64,000 nt of DNA from JAGVSZ01 sp035456405 (GTDB taxonomy: Bacteria > Pseudomonadota > Gammaproteobacteria > Burkholderiales > SG8-39), in assembly GCA_035456405.1 (NCBI GenBank), contig DATIDG010000015.1:92946-156945 (forward strand), written 5' to 3'. The notes below the pieces were generated by a model that saw nothing but the letters and a program-made list of their open reading frames with translations, ran no database searches and was not told where the DNA came from. This document shows, piece by piece, positions 25,753-33,408 of the stretch (its first letter is position 1; the number at the start of each line of letters is the position of its first letter). A program made the translations under genes and the position numbers.

Positions 25753-26277
25753 ATGCGCGCGTTGTCGATCCTGCTCGCGGCCCTGCCGCTGTCCGCCCTC
25801 GGGCAGGGCGCCATCCCGCAGACGGCAATCCCCCAGACGGTCGTCCCGGGTGCGGGGGCGCCAGCGGGATCGGCCGGCTACGGGCCGACGGTCGTCGCGC
25901 CGGTGCAGGGCGGCGGGGGCGTGATCCTGACGCCCGGCTATCCGCCCGGCTACGTGGCCCCGATCGGTCCGGGGGGGACCGGCGCGATCATTGCACCCGG
26001 TTACTCGCCGACCTATGTCGTGCCGAGCCAAGGCGGCGGGACGGCGGTCATCACGCCTGGCCAGGGCACCACCGTCATCCGGCGCAACCCCACGGGCGGG
26101 ACGACGATCGTCGGTCCCGATCAGCCCACCACGATCATCAACCCGATCCCCGGCGGCCGCGGCGGTGCCACGATCATCGGCCCTGCCGGCGCGCCGGGCT
26201 ACGTCGTCCCGACGCCGCAGGGCACCTACGTCCAGCCTTCGGGCGAGACACCGCCGACCTACATCTACCGGCCCTGA
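25753..26277 (+). CDS. Secreted Gly/Pro-rich repeat protein
   Basis: A 174-residue low-complexity protein with a signal peptide (cleavage near residue 17, ALGQG). The mature part is made of loosely repeated units such as GGGVILTPGYPPGYVAP, GTGAIIAPGYSPTYVVP and GATIIGPAGAPGYVVP, alternating Gly-rich turns, short beta-prone triplets (VIL, AII, TII) and PGY. CGGAGG is five bases before ATG 25753. No known family; it could be an envelope or matrix structural protein. It is the first plus-strand gene before the kinase cluster. Confidence 0.65.
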   Translation: MRALSILLAALPLSALGQGAIPQTAIPQTVVPGAGAPAGSAGYGPTVVAPVQGGGGVILTPGYPPGYVAPIGPGGTGAIIAPGYSPTYVVPSQGGGTAVITPGQGTTVIRRNPTGGTTIVGPDQPTTIINPIPGGRGGATIIGPAGAPGYVVPTPQGTYVQPSGETPPTYIYRP

Positions 26278-26481
26278 GTTGTCGGCTCTCCGACGTGCCA
26301 GCCGGGATCGCGGCCGTGCACACTTGTTTACAGTTTGCCGCCTAGCGCCCCGCGGGATTCCTCGCCAGACTTCGAGACGGCCCCGGCCCGGCGACGCATC
26401 GGTCGAACGTGCTAGGACCAGGAGGCGATAGAAGCGCAGGAGCCGATGCAATAGAGTGGCCATCCGGCGGAGAAAAATCCG

Positions 26482-27195
26482 ATGGCAACGAGACTCCGGA
26501 TTGAAGGCGTGCGGCGATTCTGCTTTGGCGCCGCGCTGTGCGCGGCTGCGCTGTGGCCGGCCGGCGCTAGCGCGCAAGGCTTCAAGTTCGAGAAGGATCC
26601 CGGCGTCGAGCGGCAGGCCGCCGAAGCGGCGGCGCGTCAGGGCCGCGTCGCCGAGAACCTCTCCACGCCGTGCAAGCAGGCGATCAAGGACAAGAAGATC
26701 GCGGTCATCATCGGCGAGGAGCAGACGAACGGCGTCGTGCTCGCCCGTCAGGAAAACTACGGTCCGCACTTTCAGCTGATCAACGGCCGCCTGCAGGCGC
26801 TCGGGCTGCGCACCTACACGCCCGACGAGATCCGGAAGCAGATCGCTCAGGCCGAGATCGACGCGTACTTCAAGAACAACCCGGACGCCGCGCTTTCGGC
26901 ATCCAAGCGCCTCGGCGCGAACTTCGTGCTGCGAGGACTGATCACCTCGCAGGCCACCTACAACACGATCGTCCGCGTCAACCAGGTGTCGGTCGGCATG
27001 GGTTTCACGCTGGCCGCTTCCGACGGCCGCACCGTCGCGAACGCGGCGGCGAACGCGGCTTCGTATGCCGGGCCGGACGTGCGCGCGATGGCGCTCACGC
27101 TGCTGAACGAGAACGCCGACGAAGTGGTTTCGAGGCTGTACAGCGAGTACTGCCGGAACGCCGAGATTGCGGCGCCGGCGAAGTCGAGGAAGTGA
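26482..27195 (+). CDS. Exported protein of unknown function, LpoB/CsgG-like fold suspected
   Basis: A 237-residue periplasmic protein with a signal peptide ending GASAQG (about residue 32). The mature part has KKIAVIIGEEQ, LQALGLRTYTPDEIRKQI and KRLGANFVLRGLITSQ, resembling the alpha/beta pattern of LpoB/CsgG/TolB-N-type domains (an 'acting protein, variable-age' strand-helix repeat). It ends in a Cys-containing helix. The ribosome-binding site GGAGAAAA precedes ATG 26482. It is followed after 59 bases by another CsgG-like gene and the kinase, so a shared role is likely. The similarity is by eye. Confidence 0.6.
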   Translation: MATRLRIEGVRRFCFGAALCAAALWPAGASAQGFKFEKDPGVERQAAEAAARQGRVAENLSTPCKQAIKDKKIAVIIGEEQTNGVVLARQENYGPHFQLINGRLQALGLRTYTPDEIRKQIAQAEIDAYFKNNPDAALSASKRLGANFVLRGLITSQATYNTIVRVNQVSVGMGFTLAASDGRTVANAAANAASYAGPDVRAMALTLLNENADEVVSRLYSEYCRNAEIAAPAKSRK

Positions 27196-27254
27196 GCGCC
27201 GCGTTCGTGGGCGCTGGGCGGCAGCGGATGAACCTTTTTGCGGGGAGAACCCAG

Positions 27255-28076
27255 ATGAACCTGGTCAAGCAAGGCATGTACATGGTAGCAATCCTGGGCT
27301 TCTGCGGTGCGGCAGGTGCGCAGCCGACCTTTCAGAGCGCCGCCCCGACCGCCGGCACAGCCACGTCGGAGAAGGCGAACGCCAGCGCCGACAAGGCGAT
27401 GTACCAGGCGATCCAGTACACGAACGCCGCCAAGCAGGGTCCGGCGCTGGTGGTGATCCCGGGCGAGATCAAGAGCAGCAACGCAACCTTCACCCAGAAG
27501 TTCGGGCCGACCAACATCGCCGACTTCGCCGAGATCGAGCTGAGCCGCGCCAACTTCCAGGTGCTCGAGCGCACCAACCTCGGGGCGCTCCTCAACGAGT
27601 TCACGCTCGCGTACAACCTCGGCGACCCGAACAAGGCGCGCAACTACCTCGGCATGGGCAAGCTGCGCAGCACGAAGTACGTCGTGAAGTTCGACATCCT
27701 GAAGACCGAGCAGGTCGCCGCCGCGCAACAGGGCTTCGACGGCGCCGCGGTCGGGCGGGTGATCGGCATCCTCGGGGCGTTCAGCGGCTCGCGCGGCGGT
27801 GCGCAGGCCGGCGCGATCGGCGACACGGCGGTGGGCTCGGTCAAGACCGGCGATTCGACCGGCATCTGGATCATCGGCATGCGCTACAAGATCATGGACG
27901 CCGAGACGACCGAGCAGCTCGCGCAGGGCTACACGGAAGAGAAGATGGAGATCGGCGCGACCGGCACCTCCGTGATGGGCGTCTCGCAGTCGCAGCAGGG
28001 CGGCGTCGGCCTCGACACGATGGTGCAGCGCCTGGTGCAGAAGTCGGTGTGGGAGATCGACAACAAGTACAAGTAG
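27255..28076 (+). CDS. CsgG/HfaB-like exported protein
   Basis: A 273-residue exported protein; signal peptide ends AAGAQ (about residue 22), with no good lipobox. The core has the CsgG hallmarks: FAEIELSRANFQVLERTNLG (in family: 'xxVLER..L..ll.E'), LNEFTLAYNL, YVVKFDILK, and a later IIGMRYKIMDAETTEQLAQG. ATG 27255 follows GGGGAGAA. CsgG-type proteins form outer-membrane secretion channels or envelope assembly factors; without a lipidated Cys a soluble periplasmic role is more likely here. It stops 24 bases before the kinase gene. Confidence 0.72.
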   Translation: MNLVKQGMYMVAILGFCGAAGAQPTFQSAAPTAGTATSEKANASADKAMYQAIQYTNAAKQGPALVVIPGEIKSSNATFTQKFGPTNIADFAEIELSRANFQVLERTNLGALLNEFTLAYNLGDPNKARNYLGMGKLRSTKYVVKFDILKTEQVAAAQQGFDGAAVGRVIGILGAFSGSRGGAQAGAIGDTAVGSVKTGDSTGIWIIGMRYKIMDAETTEQLAQGYTEEKMEIGATGTSVMGVSQSQQGGVGLDTMVQRLVQKSVWEIDNKYK

Positions 28077-28100
28077 CCGCATTCCGCACGGGCGCCAGGC

Positions 28101-30476
28101 ATGAGCGGGATCGCAAAGCTCGGCAAGTACCAGATCCGCTGCGAGCTCGGCAAGGGCGCGATGGGGGTCGTGTACGAGGGCCACGACCCGATGATCGACC
28201 GGGTCGTCGCGCTCAAGACCATTCGCGCGGAGAACCTGCAGGGCGAGGACGCGCAGGAGCAGCTCGCGCGGTTCCGCCGCGAGGCGCAGGCGGCCGGGCG
28301 GCTCACCCATCCGAACATCGTCGGGATCTACGACTTCGGCGAGGACGCCGGCACGTACTTCATCGCGATGGAGTTCGTAAAGGGCCGCGAGCTGCAGAGC
28401 TACCTGGAGGCGAGCGAGCGGTTCGCGATGCACGACATCGTGCGCATCATGGGACAGCTCCTCGATGCGCTCGACTACTCGCACCGGCACGGCGTCGTCC
28501 ACCGCGACATCAAGCCGTCGAACATCATCATCCTCGCTGACGGCACGGCGAAGGTCGCTGACTTCGGCATCGCCCGGGTCGAGTCCTCGAACCTCACTCA
28601 GGCGGGAATGGTGCTCGGCACGCCGAGCTACATGTCGCCCGAGCAGTTCATGGGCCAGACGGTGGACGGCCGCTCGGACCTCTTCTCGGCGGGCGTGATC
28701 CTCTACCAGCTGCTGACCGGCGAGAAGCCGTTCACCGGCTCGGTCACGACGATCATGCACAAGGTGCTCCAGGAAGATCCGCTGCCGCCGTCGAAGCTGA
28801 ACGTGCAGGTGCCGCGCGGGTTGGATGCGGTGATCCGCAAGGCGCTCGCCAAGCGCCCCGACGAGCGCTACCGGACCGCGCGCGAGTTCCTGGACGCGAT
28901 CCGACAGGCGGCCGCCGCAGCCGCCGCCGAGCCGACGATGATCAACCTCGATGCGACCCTCGCGCCGGGGCAGGCGACCGTCGTGCAGAAGCCTGTGCCG
29001 GCCGGAGCGACGGAGCGAACGCAGCGGACGCAGAAGATCGCGCCGGCGCCCGCCGCCGCGCCGCCGCCCGCGCGCAAGTCGCAGGTGCCGGCGATGGTGC
29101 TGCTCGGCGCGGTCCTGGTGATCGGTGCCGCAGCCGCCGCCGGCTGGTTCGTCCTGAATCGCGCGGAGGACACCGCCGCTAACACTGCGTCGCAACCCAG
29201 TGCCCCGGTAACGCCCGCGCCGGCCGCGACGCCCGCAGTGGCGGCCGCGCCCGCGCCGGCACCGGTTCCGGTGGCGAAGCCCGTGCTCCAGACCGCGCCA
29301 GGCACGATCCTCGTCAGTGCGCTCGGCCTCGCCGACCCGTCCGATCCGAGATATCAGGGCAACCAGGCGACGCTCGCCGCCGACCTGCGCGCCGATTCGC
29401 ACGCGCAGGCGGTCGAAAAGACAATCGGGCTGTACCTGCAGCAGCCCTCGCTCTCGCAGCATTACGACCGGCTGCGCGAGAAGCTGCTCGCGCGCAGCGG
29501 CGACTACATCTCCACCGTGATCCGGGAGTCGGAGCCGAAGGTCGGCAAGGACGGACTCGCGTACGTCACCACGCAGGCCGTGGTCAAGACGCGCGAAGTG
29601 CAGAAGTCGCTGAACGAGATGTCGCGCGACGACCGCATCACCTTCATCCGCAACAACGGCGATCCGACGGTTGCCGTGCGGGTCGCCACGCGCGACGCGG
29701 ACCGCGCCGATGCGCCGCCGCAGGTCTCGACGATCGCTGAAAACCTGCTCAAGGAACGCATCAAATCGTTCGGCTTCCGCACCTGGTCGGAGGAGGGCGG
29801 CGACAAGAACGCGGACTTCCTCGTCTCGGGCGAAGCCCGCATCAAGCGGCTCTCCGCCAGACTGCAGGCGTCCGGACTCACCATCACTAAGTACACCCTG
29901 ACGTCGTGGACGGTGAAGGCCACGGATCGCGCCACGGGCGAGGAGATCTACTTCAACAACACGCTGCCCAAGGGCGTGGGCAGCTGGGCGAGCGAGGAGG
30001 AAGCGCTCGCGGCGATCGGCGGAAAGATCGCCGACGAGTTCAATCGCGACTTCTTCCTGCAGCACTTCGGCATGACCGGCCAGCGGGTCGTGCTGAAGGT
30101 GACCGGGCTCGACGATCCGGGCTCGGCCGATCTGCTGGATCGCGAGCTGATCGGTCTGGCGGCCGTGGTGTCGAGCTCGCCGCTCCCCGGCGCGTCGCCG
30201 CGCGCCTATGACGTCGTGCTCGCGGGCAACGGCTCGCCGCAGGAGATCGTCGCGAACGCGATTCTCAAGCCGCTCAACACGAAACTCGGGACGAGCTGCT
30301 TCGCGCTGGTCGCGAGCGTCGGCGACGAAGTGAACGTGACGCTTGCCCCGACCTGCGACAAGTCGGTGCTGAGCCGGCTCGAGACCGCGCCGCCCGCCGG
30401 TCTTTACGCGGCACCGCAGTCGCGGCAGCGCTCGGTGGTCAAGAATCCCGAGACGCTGAAGAAGATCCTGATCTAG
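28101..30476 (+). CDS. Transmembrane Ser/Thr protein kinase with large extracytoplasmic domain
   Basis: A 791-residue receptor-type Hanks kinase. The catalytic domain (residues 10-270) has glycine loop GKGAMG (17-22), Lys39 in VALKTI, HRD 134-136 in HRDIKPSN, DFG 154-156 and GTPSYMSPEQ. A Pro/Ala/Gln linker with several threonines (potential autophosphorylation sites) follows, then one membrane helix at about 331-353, an Ala/Pro stalk, and about 400 extracytoplasmic residues. No PASTA repeats are present. The external part (GLAYVTTQAVVKTREVQKSL; NADFLVSGEARIKRLS) looks like the CsgG/FlgT-type fold of its neighbours. It probably senses envelope events and phosphorylates cytoplasmic targets; the FHA-domain cyclase next door is an obvious candidate. 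Its TAG overlaps that gene's stop. Confidence 0.88.
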   Translation: MSGIAKLGKYQIRCELGKGAMGVVYEGHDPMIDRVVALKTIRAENLQGEDAQEQLARFRREAQAAGRLTHPNIVGIYDFGEDAGTYFIAMEFVKGRELQSYLEASERFAMHDIVRIMGQLLDALDYSHRHGVVHRDIKPSNIIILADGTAKVADFGIARVESSNLTQAGMVLGTPSYMSPEQFMGQTVDGRSDLFSAGVILYQLLTGEKPFTGSVTTIMHKVLQEDPLPPSKLNVQVPRGLDAVIRKALAKRPDERYRTAREFLDAIRQAAAAAAAEPTMINLDATLAPGQATVVQKPVPAGATERTQRTQKIAPAPAAAPPPARKSQVPAMVLLGAVLVIGAAAAAGWFVLNRAEDTAANTASQPSAPVTPAPAATPAVAAAPAPAPVPVAKPVLQTAPGTILVSALGLADPSDPRYQGNQATLAADLRADSHAQAVEKTIGLYLQQPSLSQHYDRLREKLLARSGDYISTVIRESEPKVGKDGLAYVTTQAVVKTREVQKSLNEMSRDDRITFIRNNGDPTVAVRVATRDADRADAPPQVSTIAENLLKERIKSFGFRTWSEEGGDKNADFLVSGEARIKRLSARLQASGLTITKYTLTSWTVKATDRATGEEIYFNNTLPKGVGSWASEEEALAAIGGKIADEFNRDFFLQHFGMTGQRVVLKVTGLDDPGSADLLDRELIGLAAVVSSSPLPGASPRAYDVVLAGNGSPQEIVANAILKPLNTKLGTSCFALVASVGDEVNVTLAPTCDKSVLSRLETAPPAGLYAAPQSRQRSVVKNPETLKKILI

Positions 30477-31378
30477 TCGGCTTTCGGCCGGTACTCGCAG
30501 ACGAACGTCACCAGCTCGGCGCCCGGGTCGGACGCGGAGTGTCCGAAGCTCAGCGTGCCGCGGCCGCGGAGCATCGCCTGGTCGCGCCGCAGGACCGTCT
30601 CGAAGTCGCCCTCGATCGTGATGTACGTCCCGTTCGTGCTCAGGTCGACGTAGTAGTACTTGTCGCCGCGGCGTTCGATGCGTCCGTGCAGCCGCGAGGC
30701 CATCTTGTCGATGATCGGGATGTGGTGCGACATGTCCCGGCCGATCAGCACCGTCGCCAGACCTTCGTCCATCACGAGCGTCTCGGAGGCGTGCGCGAGG
30801 CGCAGCACCGGCTCGGTCGATACCTGGGCGCGGTTCGCGGGGAGCATCGTCAGGTCTTCGCCGGTCTGCCAGAGGACCTCGCACACCTTGACTTCCGACT
30901 GCTTGCCCTTCACCGCTAGCGCCGCCACCTCGCGGGTGCTCTCGCGCAGGAGATTCGAGAGGCTCGCCACGGTCGCGGCGGTGGTGATGATCTGGCCGCT
31001 CTTGGCGAGGCCGGCCATGCGGGCCGCGGTATTCACTGCGTCGCCGAAGTAGTCGCCGCTCTCCTCGATCGCCGGGCCGAAATGGAACCCGACCCGGATC
31101 GCGAGGCGCGCGTCGCCGAAGGTCGGCAGCACGGCGACGCAGGTCTGCATGTCGCTCGCTGCCTGCAGCGCGGAGTCGGCGTCGCGGAACACCGCCATCA
31201 CCTCGTCGCCGATCGTCTTCACCACGCGCCCGTGGTAGGTCGCGACCGCACGGCGCAGCAGGTCGAGCACCTGGTCGACCGCCTTGAGCGCCTGGCGATC
31301 GCCGAGCCGCTCGTAGAGCGTCGTGCTGCCGCTCACGTCGGCGAAGAGAATCGCCACGGGGCGCGAGGCTGCGGTCAT
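30473..31378 (-). CDS. Class III adenylate/guanylate cyclase with C-terminal FHA domain
   Basis: A 301-residue cytoplasmic protein. Residues 5-180 are a class III nucleotide cyclase domain with metal-binding aspartates in FADVSGS and TIGDEVMAVF, and GDYFGDAVNTAARMAG carrying the transition-state Asn. Residues about 205-295 form an FHA domain (VLIGRD, SRLHGRIE, DLSTNGTYI), which binds phosphothreonine peptides. This fits regulation by the convergent Ser/Thr kinase. ATG 31378 was chosen; an upstream frame extension has no domain content. Whether it makes cAMP or cGMP cannot be told from the visible residues. Confidence 0.88.
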   Translation of the reverse strand: MTAASRPVAILFADVSGSTTLYERLGDRQALKAVDQVLDLLRRAVATYHGRVVKTIGDEVMAVFRDADSALQAASDMQTCVAVLPTFGDARLAIRVGFHFGPAIEESGDYFGDAVNTAARMAGLAKSGQIITTAATVASLSNLLRESTREVAALAVKGKQSEVKVCEVLWQTGEDLTMLPANRAQVSTEPVLRLAHASETLVMDEGLATVLIGRDMSHHIPIIDKMASRLHGRIERRGDKYYYVDLSTNGTYITIEGDFETVLRRDQAMLRGRGTLSFGHSASDPGAELVTFVCEYRPKAD

Positions 31379-31451
31379 GCCGCGGTCGGTTGTTCGGTCA
31401 CGATCGCGACTATAGGGCAGCCAGCGTCCTTCCGCCCGTCGCTCCCCGGCT

Positions 31452-31826
31452 CTAGAAGCCGAGCGATGCCGTCTCGCCCTGCACTGCGAAGAACCGGCGC
31501 GTGAAGTCGATCGCGGCGGCTTCGTCGAAGCGCCGACAGGTATACAGGATCGCGGAGAAGAAGCGCGCCGACGACCAGACGTACAGCGAGATGCCGGAGT
31601 CGATGAGCGGCAGGAAAGCGTCGAAACCCTGGTTCGCGCGCTTCCCTTCTCCGTCCGGAGAGAAGATGGACGCGGCGCCGTACGCACGCAGGCCCAGGTG
31701 CGCAGCGACGCCGTGGAGATAGCGGTCGACCGCGGCGCGGTCCACCTCGATCGTGTAGAAGCCCTCGACCAGCAGGCGCTGGCGGGTGATGTGGGGCGCG
31801 AGGTCTTTCATCACCTGCGCCCGCAC
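31452..31826 (-). CDS. S-adenosylmethionine decarboxylase (SpeD)-like protein, diverged
   Basis: A 124-residue protein with the fold signature of class 1 AdoMet decarboxylase. The core IDSGISLYVW aligns with the family's ESHLSIHTW, and YTC (C97) aligns with the catalytic Cys, with exactly the normal 20-residue gap from S77. However the two histidines of that motif, one needed for autocatalytic pyruvoyl formation, are replaced by G78 and Y82, and the preceding SSxHxF is AASIFSP. It may be inactive, unprocessed, or retargeted to another substrate. GTG 31826 lies three bases after the stop of the aminotransferase, so translation is probably coupled; ATG 31811 is an alternative. Confidence 0.65.
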   Translation of the reverse strand: MRAQVMKDLAPHITRQRLLVEGFYTIEVDRAAVDRYLHGVAAHLGLRAYGAASIFSPDGEGKRANQGFDAFLPLIDSGISLYVWSSARFFSAILYTCRRFDEAAAIDFTRRFFAVQGETASLGF

Positions 31827-31829
31827 GCC

Positions 31830-33353
31830 TTAGGCGGCGACCGCGGCCTTGGGCTTCTTCAGCTTCTGCTGCGCGGCCTTCTGGTGCATCTGCGCGTACG
31901 CGCTGTGCGCGGCCGCCTCGGCATCGCCGACGTGCACCGGGTAGCCCATGTCGGAGAGCACCGAGCCGAGGGCGGACAGGCAGAGCATCACGTTGTCCGG
32001 GCGGCACGAGTAACCCATGATGCCGAAACGCCACACCTTCCCCGCAAGCGGTCCGAGGCCTGCGCCGATCTCGAGGCTGAACTCGTTGAGCAGGCGCTTG
32101 CGCACCTCGGCCTCGTTCACGCCCTCGGGGCAGCGCACCGCGTTCATCTGCGGGATCTGGTACTGCTCCTTCACCAGGAACTGGAGGCCCATCGCCTCCA
32201 GTCCGGCCTTCAGCGCGATGTGGTGACGGTGATGCCGCGCCCAGCAGTTCTCCAGACCCTCCTCGCGGATCAGCAGCAGCGCCTCGTGCAGCGCGAAGAG
32301 GGAGTTGGTCGGCGCGGTGTGGTGATACGTGCGAGTGGTCGCGCCCCAGTATCCGAGGAGCAGATTCATGTCCATGAACCAGCTGTGGATCTTGTCCTTG
32401 CGGCTCTTGACGTAGTCGACGACGCGCTCGGAGAAGGACACCGGCGAGAGTCCTGGCGTGCACGACAGGCACTTCTGGCTGGCGGAGTAGATCGCGTCGA
32501 TGGCCCACTCGTCGACGAGCACCGGGCAGCCGCCGAGCGAGGTCACCGCGTCGACGATCGCGAGCGCGTCGTGCTTGTGCACGAGCGCGACCAGCGCCTG
32601 CGCGTCGGACAGCGCGCCGGTCGAGGTCTCGGCGTGCACGAACGCGACGAGGCGCACGTCGCGGTTCTTCTTCAGCGCGTCCTCGACCTTCTGCGGGTCG
32701 ACCGGCTCGCCCCACTCGTGCTCGACGACGATCGGCGTCCCGCCGCAGCGCTCGACGTTCTCGATCATCCGTCCGCCGAACACGCCGTTGCGCGCGACGA
32801 TAACCTTGTCGCCGGGGCGCACCAGGTTGACGAAGCAATACTCCATCCCGACCGAGCCCGGCCCCGACACGGGGAACGTGAGCGGGTTCTTCGTCTGGTA
32901 GACATAGCGCAGGAGCGACTTCAGCTCCTCCATCATCTCGACGAAGACCGGGTCGAGATAGCCGATAGCCGGCTGGCTCATCGTGGTGAGGACGCGCGGG
33001 TGGATCTCGGTCGGGCCCGGGCCCATGAGCGTCCGCTGCGGGGGATGGAACGACGAGATGCGCTTCGCTGGGGCGTACTGGCTCATTATGTCGCGTCCTG
33101 GGATGGATGATCCGAAGGGGAAATCGTCGTCGCCGCGCGACTTCACCCGGATGGGTTTGGCCGCGTAGGCCTCGTTGAGGATGTCGGTCGCCGCGACCTG
33201 GCCGCCGGTGAGGTGCTCGACCTCGACCGCCCAGCGCGACGGGATGTAACCGGACTTGACCCAGTTGCTGACCACCGCGCGGTCGAGCTTCATCCGGCGG
33301 GCGACCTCGGCCTGGCTGCCGAAGATCGAGACGAGGCGCTCCGCACAGGTCAT
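31830..33353 (-). CDS. HTH domain joined in frame to class V aminotransferase (alanine/serine-glyoxylate type)
   Basis: A 507-residue open frame. Residues 1-75 are a Cro/YdaS-like helix-turn-helix (SQAEVARRMKLDRAVVSNWV). Residues 76-89 are a polar linker. From M90 (ATG 33086) a complete AGXT-type PLP enzyme follows: MGPGPTEIHPRVL, SGPGSVGMEYC, IVDAVTSLGG, the PLP lysine in SASQKCLSCTPG, and HHTAPTNSL. The normal enzyme begins at M90, which has an AGGA nine bases upstream, so two products are possible: a fusion and a free enzyme. The likely reaction is transamination of alanine or serine with glyoxylate. Downstream lies the SpeD-like gene. A dyad just upstream of the start suggests self-regulation. 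Confidence 0.88.
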   Translation of the reverse strand: MTCAERLVSIFGSQAEVARRMKLDRAVVSNWVKSGYIPSRWAVEVEHLTGGQVAATDILNEAYAAKPIRVKSRGDDDFPFGSSIPGRDIMSQYAPAKRISSFHPPQRTLMGPGPTEIHPRVLTTMSQPAIGYLDPVFVEMMEELKSLLRYVYQTKNPLTFPVSGPGSVGMEYCFVNLVRPGDKVIVARNGVFGGRMIENVERCGGTPIVVEHEWGEPVDPQKVEDALKKNRDVRLVAFVHAETSTGALSDAQALVALVHKHDALAIVDAVTSLGGCPVLVDEWAIDAIYSASQKCLSCTPGLSPVSFSERVVDYVKSRKDKIHSWFMDMNLLLGYWGATTRTYHHTAPTNSLFALHEALLLIREEGLENCWARHHRHHIALKAGLEAMGLQFLVKEQYQIPQMNAVRCPEGVNEAEVRKRLLNEFSLEIGAGLGPLAGKVWRFGIMGYSCRPDNVMLCLSALGSVLSDMGYPVHVGDAEAAAHSAYAQMHQKAAQQKLKKPKAAVAA

Positions 33354-33369
33354 GGCGCCGAGATTGCCA

Positions 33370-33388
33370 TGTCAAACACGGTTTGACA
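33370..33388. promoter_or_regulatory. Dyad operator upstream of the HTH-aminotransferase
   Basis: TGTCAAAC-ACG-GTTTGACA is a perfect 8-bp inverted repeat with a 3-base spacer, lying 17 bases upstream of the HTH start and within the 55-bp gap after ttcA. The arms contain TTGACA/TTGTCA -35-like sequences. Size and place fit autoregulation by a Cro-like protein. Confidence 0.6.
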
Positions 33389-33408
33389 AGACCAGAGCGG
33401 CGTTCTTG

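Noticed and set aside
25753..26277. CRISPR array or tandem DNA repeat in the Gly/Pro-rich gene
   Set aside because: Repeats are at protein level with varied codons; no regular repeat-spacer pattern.
22492..26769. Very long minus-strand open frame over aceE and neighbours, about 1,425 codons
   Set aside because: It lies in a different frame of intact genes, has no domain motifs and is rich in Arg, Ala and Pro, as expected from high-GC antisense frames.
26958..30884. Long minus-strand frame antisense to the CsgG-like and kinase genes
   Set aside because: Shadow of strongly supported plus-strand genes; no start signal or domains.
28101..31378. Type VI secretion PpkA/Fha regulatory pair
   Set aside because: No tss genes are present and the FHA domain is fused to a cyclase instead of a Fha1 scaffold.
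31830..33353. Toxin-antitoxin module based on the YdaS-like HTH
   Set aside because: The joined and neighbouring genes are metabolic; no toxin-like small protein is adjacent.
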